This document shows, one piece after another, positions 25,682 through 35,000 of a stretch of DNA of 64,000 nucleotides. Where the stretch lies: the NCBI GenBank assembly GCA_023416695.1, contig JAEZGY010000036.1:38699-102698 (forward strand), given 5' to 3'. Numbering within the stretch: the first letter of the stretch is position 1; every line of letters starts with the position of its first letter. This DNA is from Bacillota bacterium. Lineage in GTDB: Bacteria > Bacillota > Clostridia > Lachnospirales > Lachnospiraceae. Below the pieces are notes generated by a model. It saw nothing but the letters and a program-made list of their open reading frames with translations. It was not told the origin of the DNA and made no database searches. The translations under genes were made by a program, and so were the position numbers.

Positions 25682-26342
25682 ATTTATAACCAACTCCAAA
25701 CACTGTGACTAATTGTCTCTCTAAGCCAAGTTTTCTCCGAACTCTTTGTATATGTATATCAACTGTTCTAGAATCTCCCAAATAATTGTATTCCCATAAC
25801 TGCTCTACTAAAACTTCTCTTGTAAGTACCTGTCTTGGATGTTCTACAAAATATAGTAATAAATCAAATTCCTTAGGCGTAAGCTCAATCAAATGACCAT
25901 CCTTCTTCACAGTACGCTCTACTCTTGATATCTCACCATCAAATTCAAAAACCTCTTTTTGCATTTCTACCAGCCTATCACTTCTTCGCCTAAGTACGGT
26001 TTTAATTCTGGCAATAACCTCTCGTAGATCAAAGGGTTTTGTAATATAATCATCTGCGCCCACTTGAAGTCCATATAACTTGTCTTCTATATTAGACTTA
26101 GCAGTTAACATTATAATTGGAATACTAGATACTTCACTAAGCATTCTACATATATCTGCACCATTACTATCAGGCAACATCCAGTCTAGTAAAATAAGAT
26201 CTGGAGAAACCTCCTTTGCAAGTTTCATTCCCTCGGCTCCAGTATAGCCACTAATCACTTGAAAACCATCCTTAGATAATCCATAAGTTAGAATATCAAC
26301 AATGGGTTTCTCATCTTCTATGATAAGTATTTTCATTCCCAT
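25662..26342 (-). CDS. OmpR/PhoB-family response regulator
   Basis: A 226-residue regulator. The receiver domain has IIEDE near the start, phospho-acceptor Asp53 in LILLDWMLPDS, and the conserved Thr and Lys (MLTAKS; ITKPFDLREV). The C-terminal winged helix is complete (LTPKEFDLLLYFVEHPRQVL; VDIHIQRVRRKLG). Ribosome site AGGAGATACTAGT. It is the first gene of the run RR-HK-lipoprotein-asnB-serS, where all gaps are 39 bases or less. Targets are not visible. Confidence 0.95.
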   Translation of the reverse strand: MGMKILIIEDEKPIVDILTYGLSKDGFQVISGYTGAEGMKLAKEVSPDLILLDWMLPDSNGADICRMLSEVSSIPIIMLTAKSNIEDKLYGLQVGADDYITKPFDLREVIARIKTVLRRRSDRLVEMQKEVFEFDGEISRVERTVKKDGHLIELTPKEFDLLLYFVEHPRQVLTREVLVEQLWEYNYLGDSRTVDIHIQRVRRKLGLERQLVTVFGVGYKYVPAKE

Positions 26343-26375
26343 ACTAGTATCTCCTATCTATCAACTCATACATCT

Positions 26376-26405
26376 ATTTTATCATTGTTAAAAGAACTTT
26401 GTCTA
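26376..26405 (-). promoter_or_regulatory. Probable promoter of the two-component operon
   Basis: On the minus strand TAGACA (26400-26405), 18 bases, TAAAAT (26376-26381), 33 bases before the response-regulator ATG. Both hexamers are one base off consensus. Confidence 0.5.
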
Positions 26406-26410
26406 TTACG

Positions 26411-26455
26411 AAATAAGAGACTGTTAGTATCCTCAATCTTACTAACAATCTCTTA
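26411..26455 (-). terminator. Terminator of carB
   Basis: TAAGAGA / TCTCTTA and TGTTAGTA / TACTAACA form a 15-bp stem with one mismatch, followed on the minus strand by TTTCG. It lies just after the carB stop at 26468. Confidence 0.75.
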
Positions 26456-26467
26456 CCTATCTACTAA

Positions 26468-29400
26468 TTATTTTATCTTTTTATGAAGTTCTTGCAGGGA
26501 ACAAACGGCTATCCCGTTCTGGTTATTTACTGACTTTAAGCCTCTTGCTGCTGCTTTTGCTGCTGCCATTGTTGTAATATAAGGAATTTTTGCCTTAATG
26601 GCTGCTTTACGAACATAACTGTCATCATGTTCACTACTAGCACCAATTGGAGTATTAATCACTAATTGAACCTGACGATTTATAATCACGTCATTCATGT
26701 TTGGTCTTCCCTCATAAACTTTATTGATCTTCTCCACTTCATAGCCAGCTTGAAGAATGGTCTCGTAGGTATGACCTGTGGCCATAAGGGAATATCCGGC
26801 CTCAACTAAATCCTTTGCCACCTCTGCCACTTCTGCTTTGTCTGCATCATTCACACTAATGAGTACACAGCCTTTTAGTGGAAGTGGAGTCTGAGTAGCT
26901 TCTTGTGCTAAGAAATATGCTTCTCCAAAGGTATCAGCAAGCCCAAGTACCTCTCCTGTAGAGCGCATTTCAGGGCCTAGTACAGGGTCCACTTCAGGGA
27001 ACATATTAAATGGGAACACTGCTTCCTTTACTCCATAGTGAGGAATCTGTTTTTCCTTCAAGTCTAAAACCGGAGAAGGTCTACCTGTAAGTTCAGCCGT
27101 AATGATTTCGGTTGCTAATGGTACCATGGCAATATTACATACCTTTGATACCAATGGTACTGTACGGGATGCCCTTGGATTAGCCTCCAATACATACACC
27201 TTGTCATCTTCTATTGCATACTGCATATTCATCAAACCAGACACATGCATTTCCTTAGCAATTCTTGTAGTATAATCCTTAATGGTCTCTAAATTTTTTT
27301 CACTGATATTAATGGATGGAATTATACAAGCGGAGTCACCAGAGTGTACACCAGCAAGTTCGATATGCTCCATAACTGCAGGAACAAAGGCATTCACTCC
27401 ATCACTAATGGCATCTGCCTCTACCTCCATGGCATGTCTTAGAAAACGATCAATTAAGATAGGGCGGTCTGGAGTAACTCCAACAGCGGCCTCCATGTAA
27501 GAAACCATGTTCTCATCATCAAACACAACCTCCATTCCTCGTCCACCAAGCACATAGGAAGGTCGCACCATAACTGGATAACCTATTTTGTTGGCAATTT
27601 GAACAGCTTCTTCTACATTAACTGCCATTCCCGATTCTGGCATTGGTATGTTAAGCTTCTCCATCATTCCTCTAAATAAATCTCTATCCTCTGCCATGTC
27701 AATGACAGAAGGAGGAGTACCAAGAATCTTAACTCCATTTTTCTCTAGCTCAACAGCTAAGTTTAAAGGAGTCTGTCCTCCAAATTGAGCAATGATACCG
27801 AGAGGCTTTTCTTTTTCATAGATACTTAGTACATCCTCTAGGGTAAGTGGTTCAAAATATAACTTATCCGAGGTATCATAATCCGTAGATACTGTCTCTG
27901 GGTTACAGTTTACAATAATCGTTTCAAAGCCAAGCTTTTTAAGTGAAAGAGCTGCATGCACACTACAATAGTCAAATTCTATTCCCTGGCCAATTCGGTT
28001 AGGTCCTCCACCTAAAATCATGATCTTAGGTTTATCGGTACGAACAGGACTGTTATCTGGGGCATTGTAGGTGGAATAATAGTAAGCACTGTTCTCGGTC
28101 CCGCTAACATGAACACCTTCCCAAGCCTCTGTTACCCCAAGAGTCATTCTTTGTTTTCTTATTTGCTCCTCCTTAACCTTAAGTAGTTTACTTAAATATT
28201 TATCTGAGAAACCATCCTTCTTTGCCTGAATCAACAACTCATCCGTTGGCAGTCCACCTTCATACTTAAGAAGTTGCTCTTCCAACTCTACCAACTCTTT
28301 CATTTGTTCAATGAAGTAGTGCTTAATCTTCGTAAGTTCAAAGAGTTCCTCTACTGAAGCACCCTTACGAAGTGCCTCATACATTAAAAACTGTCTTTCA
28401 CTTGTAGGAGTTACAAGACGCATTAATAACTCCTCCTTGGATAGAGTATTAAAGTCCTTGGCAAATCCTAAGCCGTATCGACCATTTTCAAGACTTCTGA
28501 TTGCTTTCAAAAAGGCTTCCTTATAGGTCTTACCAATACTCATTACTTCGCCAACAGCACGCATCTGAGTTCCTAATTTGTCTTCTACTCCCTTGAATTT
28601 TTCAAATGCCCATCTGGCAAATTTAATTACCACATAATCACCATCTGGCACATATTGATCTAAAGTCCCGTATTTACCGCAAGGAATTTCATCAAGGGTA
28701 AGCCCTGCTGCTAACATAGCGGAAACCAAGGCGATTGGGAAACCTGTTGCTTTGGAAGCAAGGGCAGAGGAACGAGAAGTTCTTGGATTAATTTCGATAA
28801 CAATAATACGATCGGTTTCAGGATCATGGGCAAACTGCACGTTAGTACCACCAATCACCTCAATTGCCTCCACAATTTTATATGCCTGTTCCTTAAGTCT
28901 CTCCTGAACCTCCTTAGAGATAGTAAGCATTGGAGCCGAGCAGAAGGAATCTCCTGTATGTACACCTAATGGATCTATATTTTCAATAAAGCAAATGGTA
29001 ATCATATTGTTTTTGGCATCACGAACAACCTCTAATTCTAGCTCTTCCCAGCCAAGAACAGACTCCTCTACTAAAACTTGTCCTACTAAACTAGCCTGTA
29101 ATCCTCTCGCACAAACTGTCTTTAATTCCTCTACATTATATACAAGACCACCACCGGCACCTCCCATGGTATACGCTGGGCGAAGCACTACTGGATAACC
29201 TAACTCATCAGCAATTAAAAGCGCTTCCTCTACAGAGTAAGCCACCTCACTTCTTGCCATTTCGATACCAAGGCTATTCATAGTCTTCTTAAATTCGATA
29301 CGATCCTCGCCACGCTCGATGGCATCTACTTGAACCCCAATGACCTTAACCCCATATTTCTCTAAAATCCCTTTATTGGAAAGCTCTGAACAAAGGTTTA

Positions 29401-29686
29401 AGCCAGATTGTCCACCTAAGTTAGGAAGAATGGCATCTGGTCTTTCCTTTTCGATGATTTGTTCAATTCTGGTTACATTTAATGGTTCTATGTACGTTAC
29501 ATCTGCAATCTCTGGGTCTGTCATAATAGTGGCTGGATTAGAGTTAACCAGTACAATCTCATACCCAAGATTTCTTAACGCCTTACATGCCTGTGTTCCA
29601 GAATAGTCAAATTCACACGCTTGACCAATGATTATAGGACCTGAACCAATAATCAATACCTTATGAATATCATTTCTCTTTCCCAT
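26468..29686 (-). CDS. carB: Carbamoyl-phosphate synthase large subunit
   Basis: A 1072-residue CarB of standard length. Two ATP-grasp synthetase halves: the first starts near 1 (VLIIGSGPIIIGQACEFDYS; RPAYTMGGAGGG), the second near 550 (IMILGGGPNRIGQGIEFDYC; RPSYVLGGRGMEVV). An oligomerisation segment lies between them and a C-terminal MGS-like allosteric domain lies at about 935-1072. It makes carbamoyl phosphate from bicarbonate, ATP and glutamine-derived ammonia for pyrimidines and arginine. The amidotransferase subunit gene carA, normally immediately upstream, is absent from the window. The gene stands alone between its terminator and the CPBP operon, so the ammonia-supplying partner must be elsewhere. 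Confidence 0.97.
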   Translation of the reverse strand: MGKRNDIHKVLIIGSGPIIIGQACEFDYSGTQACKALRNLGYEIVLVNSNPATIMTDPEIADVTYIEPLNVTRIEQIIEKERPDAILPNLGGQSGLNLCSELSNKGILEKYGVKVIGVQVDAIERGEDRIEFKKTMNSLGIEMARSEVAYSVEEALLIADELGYPVVLRPAYTMGGAGGGLVYNVEELKTVCARGLQASLVGQVLVEESVLGWEELELEVVRDAKNNMITICFIENIDPLGVHTGDSFCSAPMLTISKEVQERLKEQAYKIVEAIEVIGGTNVQFAHDPETDRIIVIEINPRTSRSSALASKATGFPIALVSAMLAAGLTLDEIPCGKYGTLDQYVPDGDYVVIKFARWAFEKFKGVEDKLGTQMRAVGEVMSIGKTYKEAFLKAIRSLENGRYGLGFAKDFNTLSKEELLMRLVTPTSERQFLMYEALRKGASVEELFELTKIKHYFIEQMKELVELEEQLLKYEGGLPTDELLIQAKKDGFSDKYLSKLLKVKEEQIRKQRMTLGVTEAWEGVHVSGTENSAYYYSTYNAPDNSPVRTDKPKIMILGGGPNRIGQGIEFDYCSVHAALSLKKLGFETIIVNCNPETVSTDYDTSDKLYFEPLTLEDVLSIYEKEKPLGIIAQFGGQTPLNLAVELEKNGVKILGTPPSVIDMAEDRDLFRGMMEKLNIPMPESGMAVNVEEAVQIANKIGYPVMVRPSYVLGGRGMEVVFDDENMVSYMEAAVGVTPDRPILIDRFLRHAMEVEADAISDGVNAFVPAVMEHIELAGVHSGDSACIIPSINISEKNLETIKDYTTRIAKEMHVSGLMNMQYAIEDDKVYVLEANPRASRTVPLVSKVCNIAMVPLATEIITAELTGRPSPVLDLKEKQIPHYGVKEAVFPFNMFPEVDPVLGPEMRSTGEVLGLADTFGEAYFLAQEATQTPLPLKGCVLISVNDADKAEVAEVAKDLVEAGYSLMATGHTYETILQAGYEVEKINKVYEGRPNMNDVIINRQVQLVINTPIGASSEHDDSYVRKAAIKAKIPYITTMAAAKAAARGLKSVNNQNGIAVCSLQELHKKIK

Positions 29687-29842
29687 CTTTTCTCTCCATT
29701 ATCAGTTTTGACTTAATATTATTATGTATTTATAACTTGTTCTTAATTATGTTAACATATTATTGAAAAAGAAAAAAGCTATTTTTATTCATTATTTTTG
29801 TATTTTATGCAATTTTATTAGAAACCCTCTCTACCCCTTGGC

Positions 29843-29882
29843 AAAAAAGAAAGAGCATAACATCCAAATAAATGTTATGCTC
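29843..29882 (-). terminator. Terminator of the CPBP protease gene
   Basis: Perfect 11-bp stem GAGCATAACAT / ATGTTATGCTC (29853-29863, 29872-29882), then TTTCTTTTTT on the minus strand. Confidence 0.85.
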
Positions 29883-29891
29883 CCTTGCTAT

Positions 29892-31103
29892 TTACAAAAC
29901 TGATATTGACCCTACCAGAGCAAAGACAATCATGACAAAGTAAAGACTAAGAAATACGATAAACCATGGATTACCAAAAACTAAGGCTTTACTGCCTGGT
30001 ACCGTTTTGTGTTCCTCTACATACGCAATTAATTTACTCTTTTTAATGAGAAGTACAACAATACCAAAAACAGATATCACTGCAAACCCTATAAAACTAA
30101 TCAGCTCAACTGGTACTTCGGTATAATGATTCATAAGCATATCAATTCCCATAGATACCCCATTGTTTATGATATGAAGAACGATACACCATTTGACGGA
30201 ATATTCAAGAGCAACATAGGCAAGTAAAAACCCAACTGCAATTGCAAATAAACCTTGAGTAAGATTCCCATGAAAGATACCAAAGCATATGGCAGAAATA
30301 GATATAGCAAATACTCTACCATATTTCTCTAGCTTATGAAGTATGACCCCTCTAAAGAGGATTTCTTCCATAATTGGGCCAAAAAGTACAATATATAACA
30401 ACATACTAATTGACATATCTTTAGATGAAAATATATCTAAAATGCCTCCATCTGCAGTCAAACCAAAGAGATTAAGAAACACCTCTGAACCGTAAGCAAA
30501 CAAAGTAACAAATGCTTGAGGTACGAACAAAAGTAATGACAAAAGGAAGAAAGTAGAAACCTTCATTGGTTTCCTTACACCACGGATATCCTCCTTAAAT
30601 AACTTACCTCTTCGATAGATTAATAATACCATCAACCCAAAAGCAAGACTGATGAGATAGAGCCAACCATTTCTAATCATTTCCGATGTAACCAGGTTGA
30701 TTTCACGTTCAAGCAAAGCCTGATTATCAATATACTTTATGGTCAAAAGAATGACATTAATAAAACCATAAATGAAGGCCGGAACAAACATAGCCATAGA
30801 ATAATATAGTAATACCCTAGATAGTCTTCCTACCTCTTTCTTCTTCTGTTTTAGCTCCATCCACCTCATATTATTCTCGTGCTGTAATCGAAGCTGTTCT
30901 TTCATTCTCTCCTCTTGCACAGGATCGTTTCCATAGTAATTTACATTCTGTCCTTGATACACCGGCTGTCCTTGATACATTGGTTGCCCTTGATTCATTG
31001 GTTGTCCCTGATACATTGGTTGTCCCTGATACATTGGTTGTCCCTGATATGGTGGATATCCCTGATAAGGTACTTGGTTTTGATTGTACATTTGTTCATT
31101 CAT
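29892..31103 (-). CDS. CPBP-family intramembrane protease with Gln/Pro/Tyr repeat head
   Basis: A 403-residue membrane protein. The N-terminal 50 residues are a low-complexity cytoplasmic segment of about six repeats of YQGQPM. Then come about eight transmembrane helices and the CPBP (Abi, CAAX-protease-like) motifs: MEEILFRG, with the paired glutamates and arginine, in the middle helix, FGIFHGN, and a later HIINNGVSMG with further candidate ligands. Such proteases cut within membranes or mature peptides; some protect against self-made bacteriocins. It lies 29 bases after the MATE gene. The repeat head is encoded by an 18-bp tandem repeat and probably varies in copy number. Confidence 0.85.
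   Translation of the reverse strand: MNEQMYNQNQVPYQGYPPYQGQPMYQGQPMYQGQPMNQGQPMYQGQPVYQGQNVNYYGNDPVQEERMKEQLRLQHENNMRWMELKQKKKEVGRLSRVLLYYSMAMFVPAFIYGFINVILLTIKYIDNQALLEREINLVTSEMIRNGWLYLISLAFGLMVLLIYRRGKLFKEDIRGVRKPMKVSTFFLLSLLLFVPQAFVTLFAYGSEVFLNLFGLTADGGILDIFSSKDMSISMLLYIVLFGPIMEEILFRGVILHKLEKYGRVFAISISAICFGIFHGNLTQGLFAIAVGFLLAYVALEYSVKWCIVLHIINNGVSMGIDMLMNHYTEVPVELISFIGFAVISVFGIVVLLIKKSKLIAYVEEHKTVPGSKALVFGNPWFIVFLSLYFVMIVFALVGSISVL
30950..31066. repeat. 18-bp tandem repeat inside the CPBP gene
   Basis: About six imperfect copies of an 18-base unit (plus-strand form GGTTGTCCCTGATACATT) that encode YQGQPM units. The length is a multiple of three, so copy changes keep the frame. Confidence 0.85.
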
Positions 31104-31132
31104 CTGATCTTCACCCTTTCCTTCCTATTATT

Positions 31133-32467
31133 CTATCTATTAGAAAAACCCGCATACTTACGCCATCTTCCACTAGAAAATCTCCAAATAAACATGACTA
31201 CTCTAAAGATCCAGTCCATAAGCATAGCAATCCATACACCAATTGCTCCCAGTCCTAACCAAAGCCCTATGATATAGCTAAAAACAATACGAAACATAAA
31301 CATTGAAAAGATAGAAATAAACATTACAAATTTCACATCATTGCAAGCCCGCAAAGCATTAGGCAACGTAAAAGAGGATGGCCAGAAAAGCATTGCACAC
31401 CCATTATGAATCATAATTAGAATAAATGCTAACTCCCTGGTCTCCGTCTTTAAACTAAAAAGTTGAAGTAACCAAGGTAATGACAATAAAATACTCGAAT
31501 TCACCACAAAAGTAATCAAATAGGTTAATTTCAGTAATTTCTTGGTGTAGTGACGGACCTGGGCTTCATCCTGTGCTCCTACGCACTGACCAATTACTGT
31601 AATCATGGCAAGACTCATCGCTTGTCCCGCAATGCATCCCATTCCATCTATGCTATTAGCAACCGCATTGGCTGCAATCTGAATGTTATCAAACCGAGCA
31701 ATAATGCTAACCACAATTACCCTTCCAAATTGAAAGAGACCATTTTCTATCCCACTTGGCACACCTATGTGAAGAACTCTTTTTATCATCTTAAAGTTAG
31801 GAACCATGCGAAAATCTCGAATATGTACCTGATTACGTTTATCAAAAGCAAGCTTTAGTATTACCAAAGCTGCAACTGCCCTAGATAGTAAAGTAGGAAT
31901 GGCTGCCCCTGCAACCCCCATGTCAAGGCCATAGATACAAATAGCATTCCCTATGACATTTATTATATTCATTAACAAGGATACCTTCATGGAAATCTTA
32001 GTGTTTCCCATTACACGAAACAGCGCTGCTCCTGCATTATATAAAGCCATAAAAGGAAAGGACAGAGCAGAGATACGAAAGTAGATAGAAGCATTCCTCA
32101 TTACATTTTGATCGATATCGCCAAATAAAAGCCTTAGTAAACCTCGATTAACAACCAAACAAACAACCATAATTCCAATGGAAATAACAAAAGTAATAAT
32201 AAGAAGCTGTTTTGTCGATTCGCAAGCCTGATCAATCTTCTTGCCCCCTATGTATTGGGCAGTAACTACTGCCCCACCTGTGGCCAATGCAGCAAAAACT
32301 GCTAACAATAAACCATTTATCATATCAACCAGGGATACTCCTGAAATTGCAGCTTCTCCCACTGAAGATACCATGACAATATCAACCATACCGACGGATA
32401 CTGCCAAAACTTGTTCTATAATTAAAGGTATCATCAGTTTCCTTAATTGTTTATTCGAAAACAACAT
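31133..32467 (-). CDS. MATE-family multidrug/cation exporter
   Basis: A 444-residue transporter with 12 predicted helices in two homologous bundles, the MATE pattern (LMIPLIIEQVLAVSVGMVDI; NAVANSIDGMGCIAGQAMSL; NALRACNDVKFVMFISIFSM). It would export drugs or metabolites using a sodium or proton gradient. The ATG at 32467 follows AAGAAGG at 8 bases; the frame opens earlier at a GTG at 32515 without a good site. It lies between the GLUG-like gene and the CPBP protease with gaps of 69 and 29 bases, so the three are probably co-transcribed. Confidence 0.9.
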   Translation of the reverse strand: MLFSNKQLRKLMIPLIIEQVLAVSVGMVDIVMVSSVGEAAISGVSLVDMINGLLLAVFAALATGGAVVTAQYIGGKKIDQACESTKQLLIITFVISIGIMVVCLVVNRGLLRLLFGDIDQNVMRNASIYFRISALSFPFMALYNAGAALFRVMGNTKISMKVSLLMNIINVIGNAICIYGLDMGVAGAAIPTLLSRAVAALVILKLAFDKRNQVHIRDFRMVPNFKMIKRVLHIGVPSGIENGLFQFGRVIVVSIIARFDNIQIAANAVANSIDGMGCIAGQAMSLAMITVIGQCVGAQDEAQVRHYTKKLLKLTYLITFVVNSSILLSLPWLLQLFSLKTETRELAFILIMIHNGCAMLFWPSSFTLPNALRACNDVKFVMFISIFSMFMFRIVFSYIIGLWLGLGAIGVWIAMLMDWIFRVVMFIWRFSSGRWRKYAGFSNR

Positions 32468-32535
32468 GCTACTGACCTTCTTTTTCTTTTGATTGTACCA
32501 CTTATTATAAATCACTTGAAAGAACTAGGCAACTA

Positions 32536-33318
32536 TCAATCCTTAATACTGCCTTCCATTACACTTCCTGCTATATTCCCCGTAAACCCTCCATGAAGGA
32601 AGGACCGACTAATACAATGACAAACCTCACTATTTTTACTTTGTATACTTCCTACAATTCCACCTATATATACCTTTGGTACTTCCCTATTCACTATAGT
32701 TGCAAGGATGGAACCATGAAAACTAGAATCTGAGATAATCGAATTTTCTTTCTCCTCCCACTTTGAAGAATCCCTAAGAATTCCTCCAATTCCTCCTGCA
32801 TATATCCCTTTGTTATCCCCTAAAAAAATCATATTTCCAGACACCAAACAACGCTTCACATTGCTATTATAGATAAGCCCAGCAATACCACCAAAATAGG
32901 TATCCTCTGCTGTTAAAACACAGGATTGACTATCATATTGTACCCTTAAGTTTTTTACCTCTGTCTGTATATGGTTCTCACTTTTATATACTCCAAGCAT
33001 AGCAAATAACCCAAGACAATGAAGTTCCCCAGCTTCCTTTGGTACATCTAGCTTAACCCCCTTAATATAGTGCATACCGCCATCTAAGCTGCCATAAAAA
33101 CCTCTTCTCCACTCTCTGTTTGTCAACTGGCTTTCCAATGCTCCAATGGGATTCCATAAATATCTAGAAAGATCTAAGTCATTTTTAAGTATATAATAAA
33201 GATATTCTGTCTCCCGCATACATTGTAGAGAAAAAGCAATAAATTCCTCCTCATTATGGATCTCAAATGGTTCCTCTTTTGTCCCGTCTCCCGCAAGATA
33301 AAAGTGTTTGTTAACCAT
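32536..33318 (-). CDS. GLUG-motif, beta-helix-like protein of unknown function
   Basis: A 260-residue protein without signal peptide or membrane segment. It begins FYLAGDGTKEEPFEIHNEEE, like the entry of GLUG/IgA-peptidase-type repeat regions, and continues with FYGSLDGGMHYIKGVKLDV, LGLFAMLG, FGGIAGLIYNSNVKRCLVSG and YIGGIVGSIQSKNSEVCHC. These are repeated G-G-x-x-G units typical of right-handed beta-helix stacks. Such repeats are usually part of secreted proteins; a short cytoplasmic version is unusual. Its AGGGAAG ribosome site lies inside the 3' arm of the terminator at 33325-33367. Function unknown. Confidence 0.65.
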   Translation of the reverse strand: MVNKHFYLAGDGTKEEPFEIHNEEEFIAFSLQCMRETEYLYYILKNDLDLSRYLWNPIGALESQLTNREWRRGFYGSLDGGMHYIKGVKLDVPKEAGELHCLGLFAMLGVYKSENHIQTEVKNLRVQYDSQSCVLTAEDTYFGGIAGLIYNSNVKRCLVSGNMIFLGDNKGIYAGGIGGILRDSSKWEEKENSIISDSSFHGSILATIVNREVPKVYIGGIVGSIQSKNSEVCHCISRSFLHGGFTGNIAGSVMEGSIKD

Positions 33319-33324
33319 AAAAAT

Positions 33325-33367
33325 CTTCCCTACTCCATTCTTACTATCAATATATGGAGTAGGGAAG
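33325..33367 (-). terminator. Terminator whose 3' arm contains the next gene's ribosome site
   Basis: Perfect 14-bp stem CTTCCCTACTCCAT / ATGGAGTAGGGAAG with a 15-base loop, then ATTTTT on the minus strand. It ends the ABC permease transcript (stop 33390), while the T-run is directly followed by the ATG of the 33318 gene. Its AGGGAAG site is buried in the stem. Confidence 0.85.
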
Positions 33368-33389
33368 ATAAATTGATTGCTATCCTTGG

Positions 33390-35000
33390 TTAATTAGTAA
33401 GTTCCATAAAAATCCTAGTACCTCTGCGCTTGATATATTCATATAGGCCTAAGCAGATTATTGCAAGTACTACAGATACCAACCACATATAAGTTTCCAC
33501 TGCTAGGACATCAACAAATAGAGTAATATATAAAATAATAGGTAAAATTACAATCGCCATAGAGCCAAACATCGTTAGGATACTACTGAGACTTTGCTTA
33601 ACCGCTACGATCTCATTGGTCCAGTTAAACTTAGGAAACTTCAAATTCAGTACAAGTCCAAAGAGTGCGGAGAATATAGTAAACATAATCGGAACTAAAA
33701 ACAGGAGAATCGCCGAAAATAGATCCGGCCTTATAACGATTACAGAAACTATAGAGGCAAACAAAACAGGAGGGATACAAATAATTAAGTGCATATCTAC
33801 CTTTGCCATCAGGATATCTATGGTCCTTACTGGAATAGACTGAGCAATCCATAGATTCTTACCCTCTAAGGAAATGGAAGGTGCCGATATAAAATTCATC
33901 GCTGTGATACCTGATATAACTACAATCACGATAGGTATAAAAAACTCCTTAAAATCATTTACCTTATTTAATTCTAACAGTAAGGTATTCTGTTTGAAAA
34001 GAAAAACTATAGCCCCTATTACTAAAAATGCCACACCTAATGCTGCATTCATCATATACATGGCATTACTTGTAAAATGCTTTAATTCCTTTCTGATAAG
34101 AGCTCCCTTTGGACTATTCACTTGTAATTGCTTCTCTTTATAGACAACTCTAGAAGCCCCACGTTTCGTTGTAGTTATACGAACAAAGCTCTTTGACAGA
34201 AGTATATATAATAATGCAAATGGTATAAGGGCACACATAGCATATAATAAAAGACTAAGCCAGTTGTGATCCGCCACTGCAACACCTAACTGATAAAATG
34301 GGTAAAAGGCTCTCCTTACTCCTTCAGCAATATCTTTAAGACGGTCTACAATAGTCTGCATATACTGACTCATCTTGGAGTAAAGATAAAAATATGCCCC
34401 TAAAAATCCAAGGGATAACACCATAGTAATGATGGTTTTATTTCTCATTCTAGCTGTAATCAAAGCAACTAACCATCCAATAATACAAGATAGGGTCATG
34501 CTTAAAAACGGTAGTAACAAGAAGCCAACAAAAAAGAATAGAATACCTAGCACTGTAACACTACTAACCATGCAATACACCACTATGGCAGGAATGATTA
34601 CTAATGCTTCATACATATAGTTTAGGCCCAATAACATAATGATTCGACTAGCTAATATATAACTAGAAGGGATTGGCATAGAAAGTAACAGTTCATTATC
34701 TTTAGCATCATACAACTGAGTCTGCGTGGTAAAGACACTTCCAATAAAACATAGTCCAAAGGCTACGATACCAACCATCGCAAAATAGAGCCAGGTTAAA
34801 TCATACTCTATCATTGGCTCACATAAAGTATAAAATAGACTTCCTAGAGCAAACATAATACTGCCAATCACATAGATTGCTAATACTCCGATTCCTATTC
34901 CCTTTAGTAAACTAGTACTTCTAACTTTTTTCTTCTTGTTTGCTTTAAACATTGAATAAAATAAAGATTGGAAACGGGATTTAATCAATACTTTCAGCAT
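33390..35000 (-). CDS. ABC exporter permease (large, about 12 helices)
   Basis: A 536-residue membrane protein. The ATG at 35000 has GGAGGAGAAGC upstream and overlaps the ATPase gene by 20 bases. It starts with a cytoplasmic stretch ending in KANKKKK and then has about 12 hydrophobic helices in two halves, with the large cytoplasmic loop KSFVRITTTKRGASRVVYKE in the middle. This layout fits the putative ABC exporter permeases of Firmicutes. It works with the ATPase encoded at 34981-35706; substrate unknown. Confidence 0.85.
   Translation of the reverse strand: MLKVLIKSRFQSLFYSMFKANKKKKVRSTSLLKGIGIGVLAIYVIGSIMFALGSLFYTLCEPMIEYDLTWLYFAMVGIVAFGLCFIGSVFTTQTQLYDAKDNELLLSMPIPSSYILASRIIMLLGLNYMYEALVIIPAIVVYCMVSSVTVLGILFFFVGFLLLPFLSMTLSCIIGWLVALITARMRNKTIITMVLSLGFLGAYFYLYSKMSQYMQTIVDRLKDIAEGVRRAFYPFYQLGVAVADHNWLSLLLYAMCALIPFALLYILLSKSFVRITTTKRGASRVVYKEKQLQVNSPKGALIRKELKHFTSNAMYMMNAALGVAFLVIGAIVFLFKQNTLLLELNKVNDFKEFFIPIVIVVISGITAMNFISAPSISLEGKNLWIAQSIPVRTIDILMAKVDMHLIICIPPVLFASIVSVIVIRPDLFSAILLFLVPIMFTIFSALFGLVLNLKFPKFNWTNEIVAVKQSLSSILTMFGSMAIVILPIILYITLFVDVLAVETYMWLVSVVLAIICLGLYEYIKRRGTRIFMELTN

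Noticed and set aside
30915..31277. Plus-strand frame of 120 codons with LIHWLSLIHWLSL repeats
   Set aside because: It is the reverse shadow of the YQGQPM repeat in the CPBP gene; no ribosome site and the repeat comes from the sense gene.
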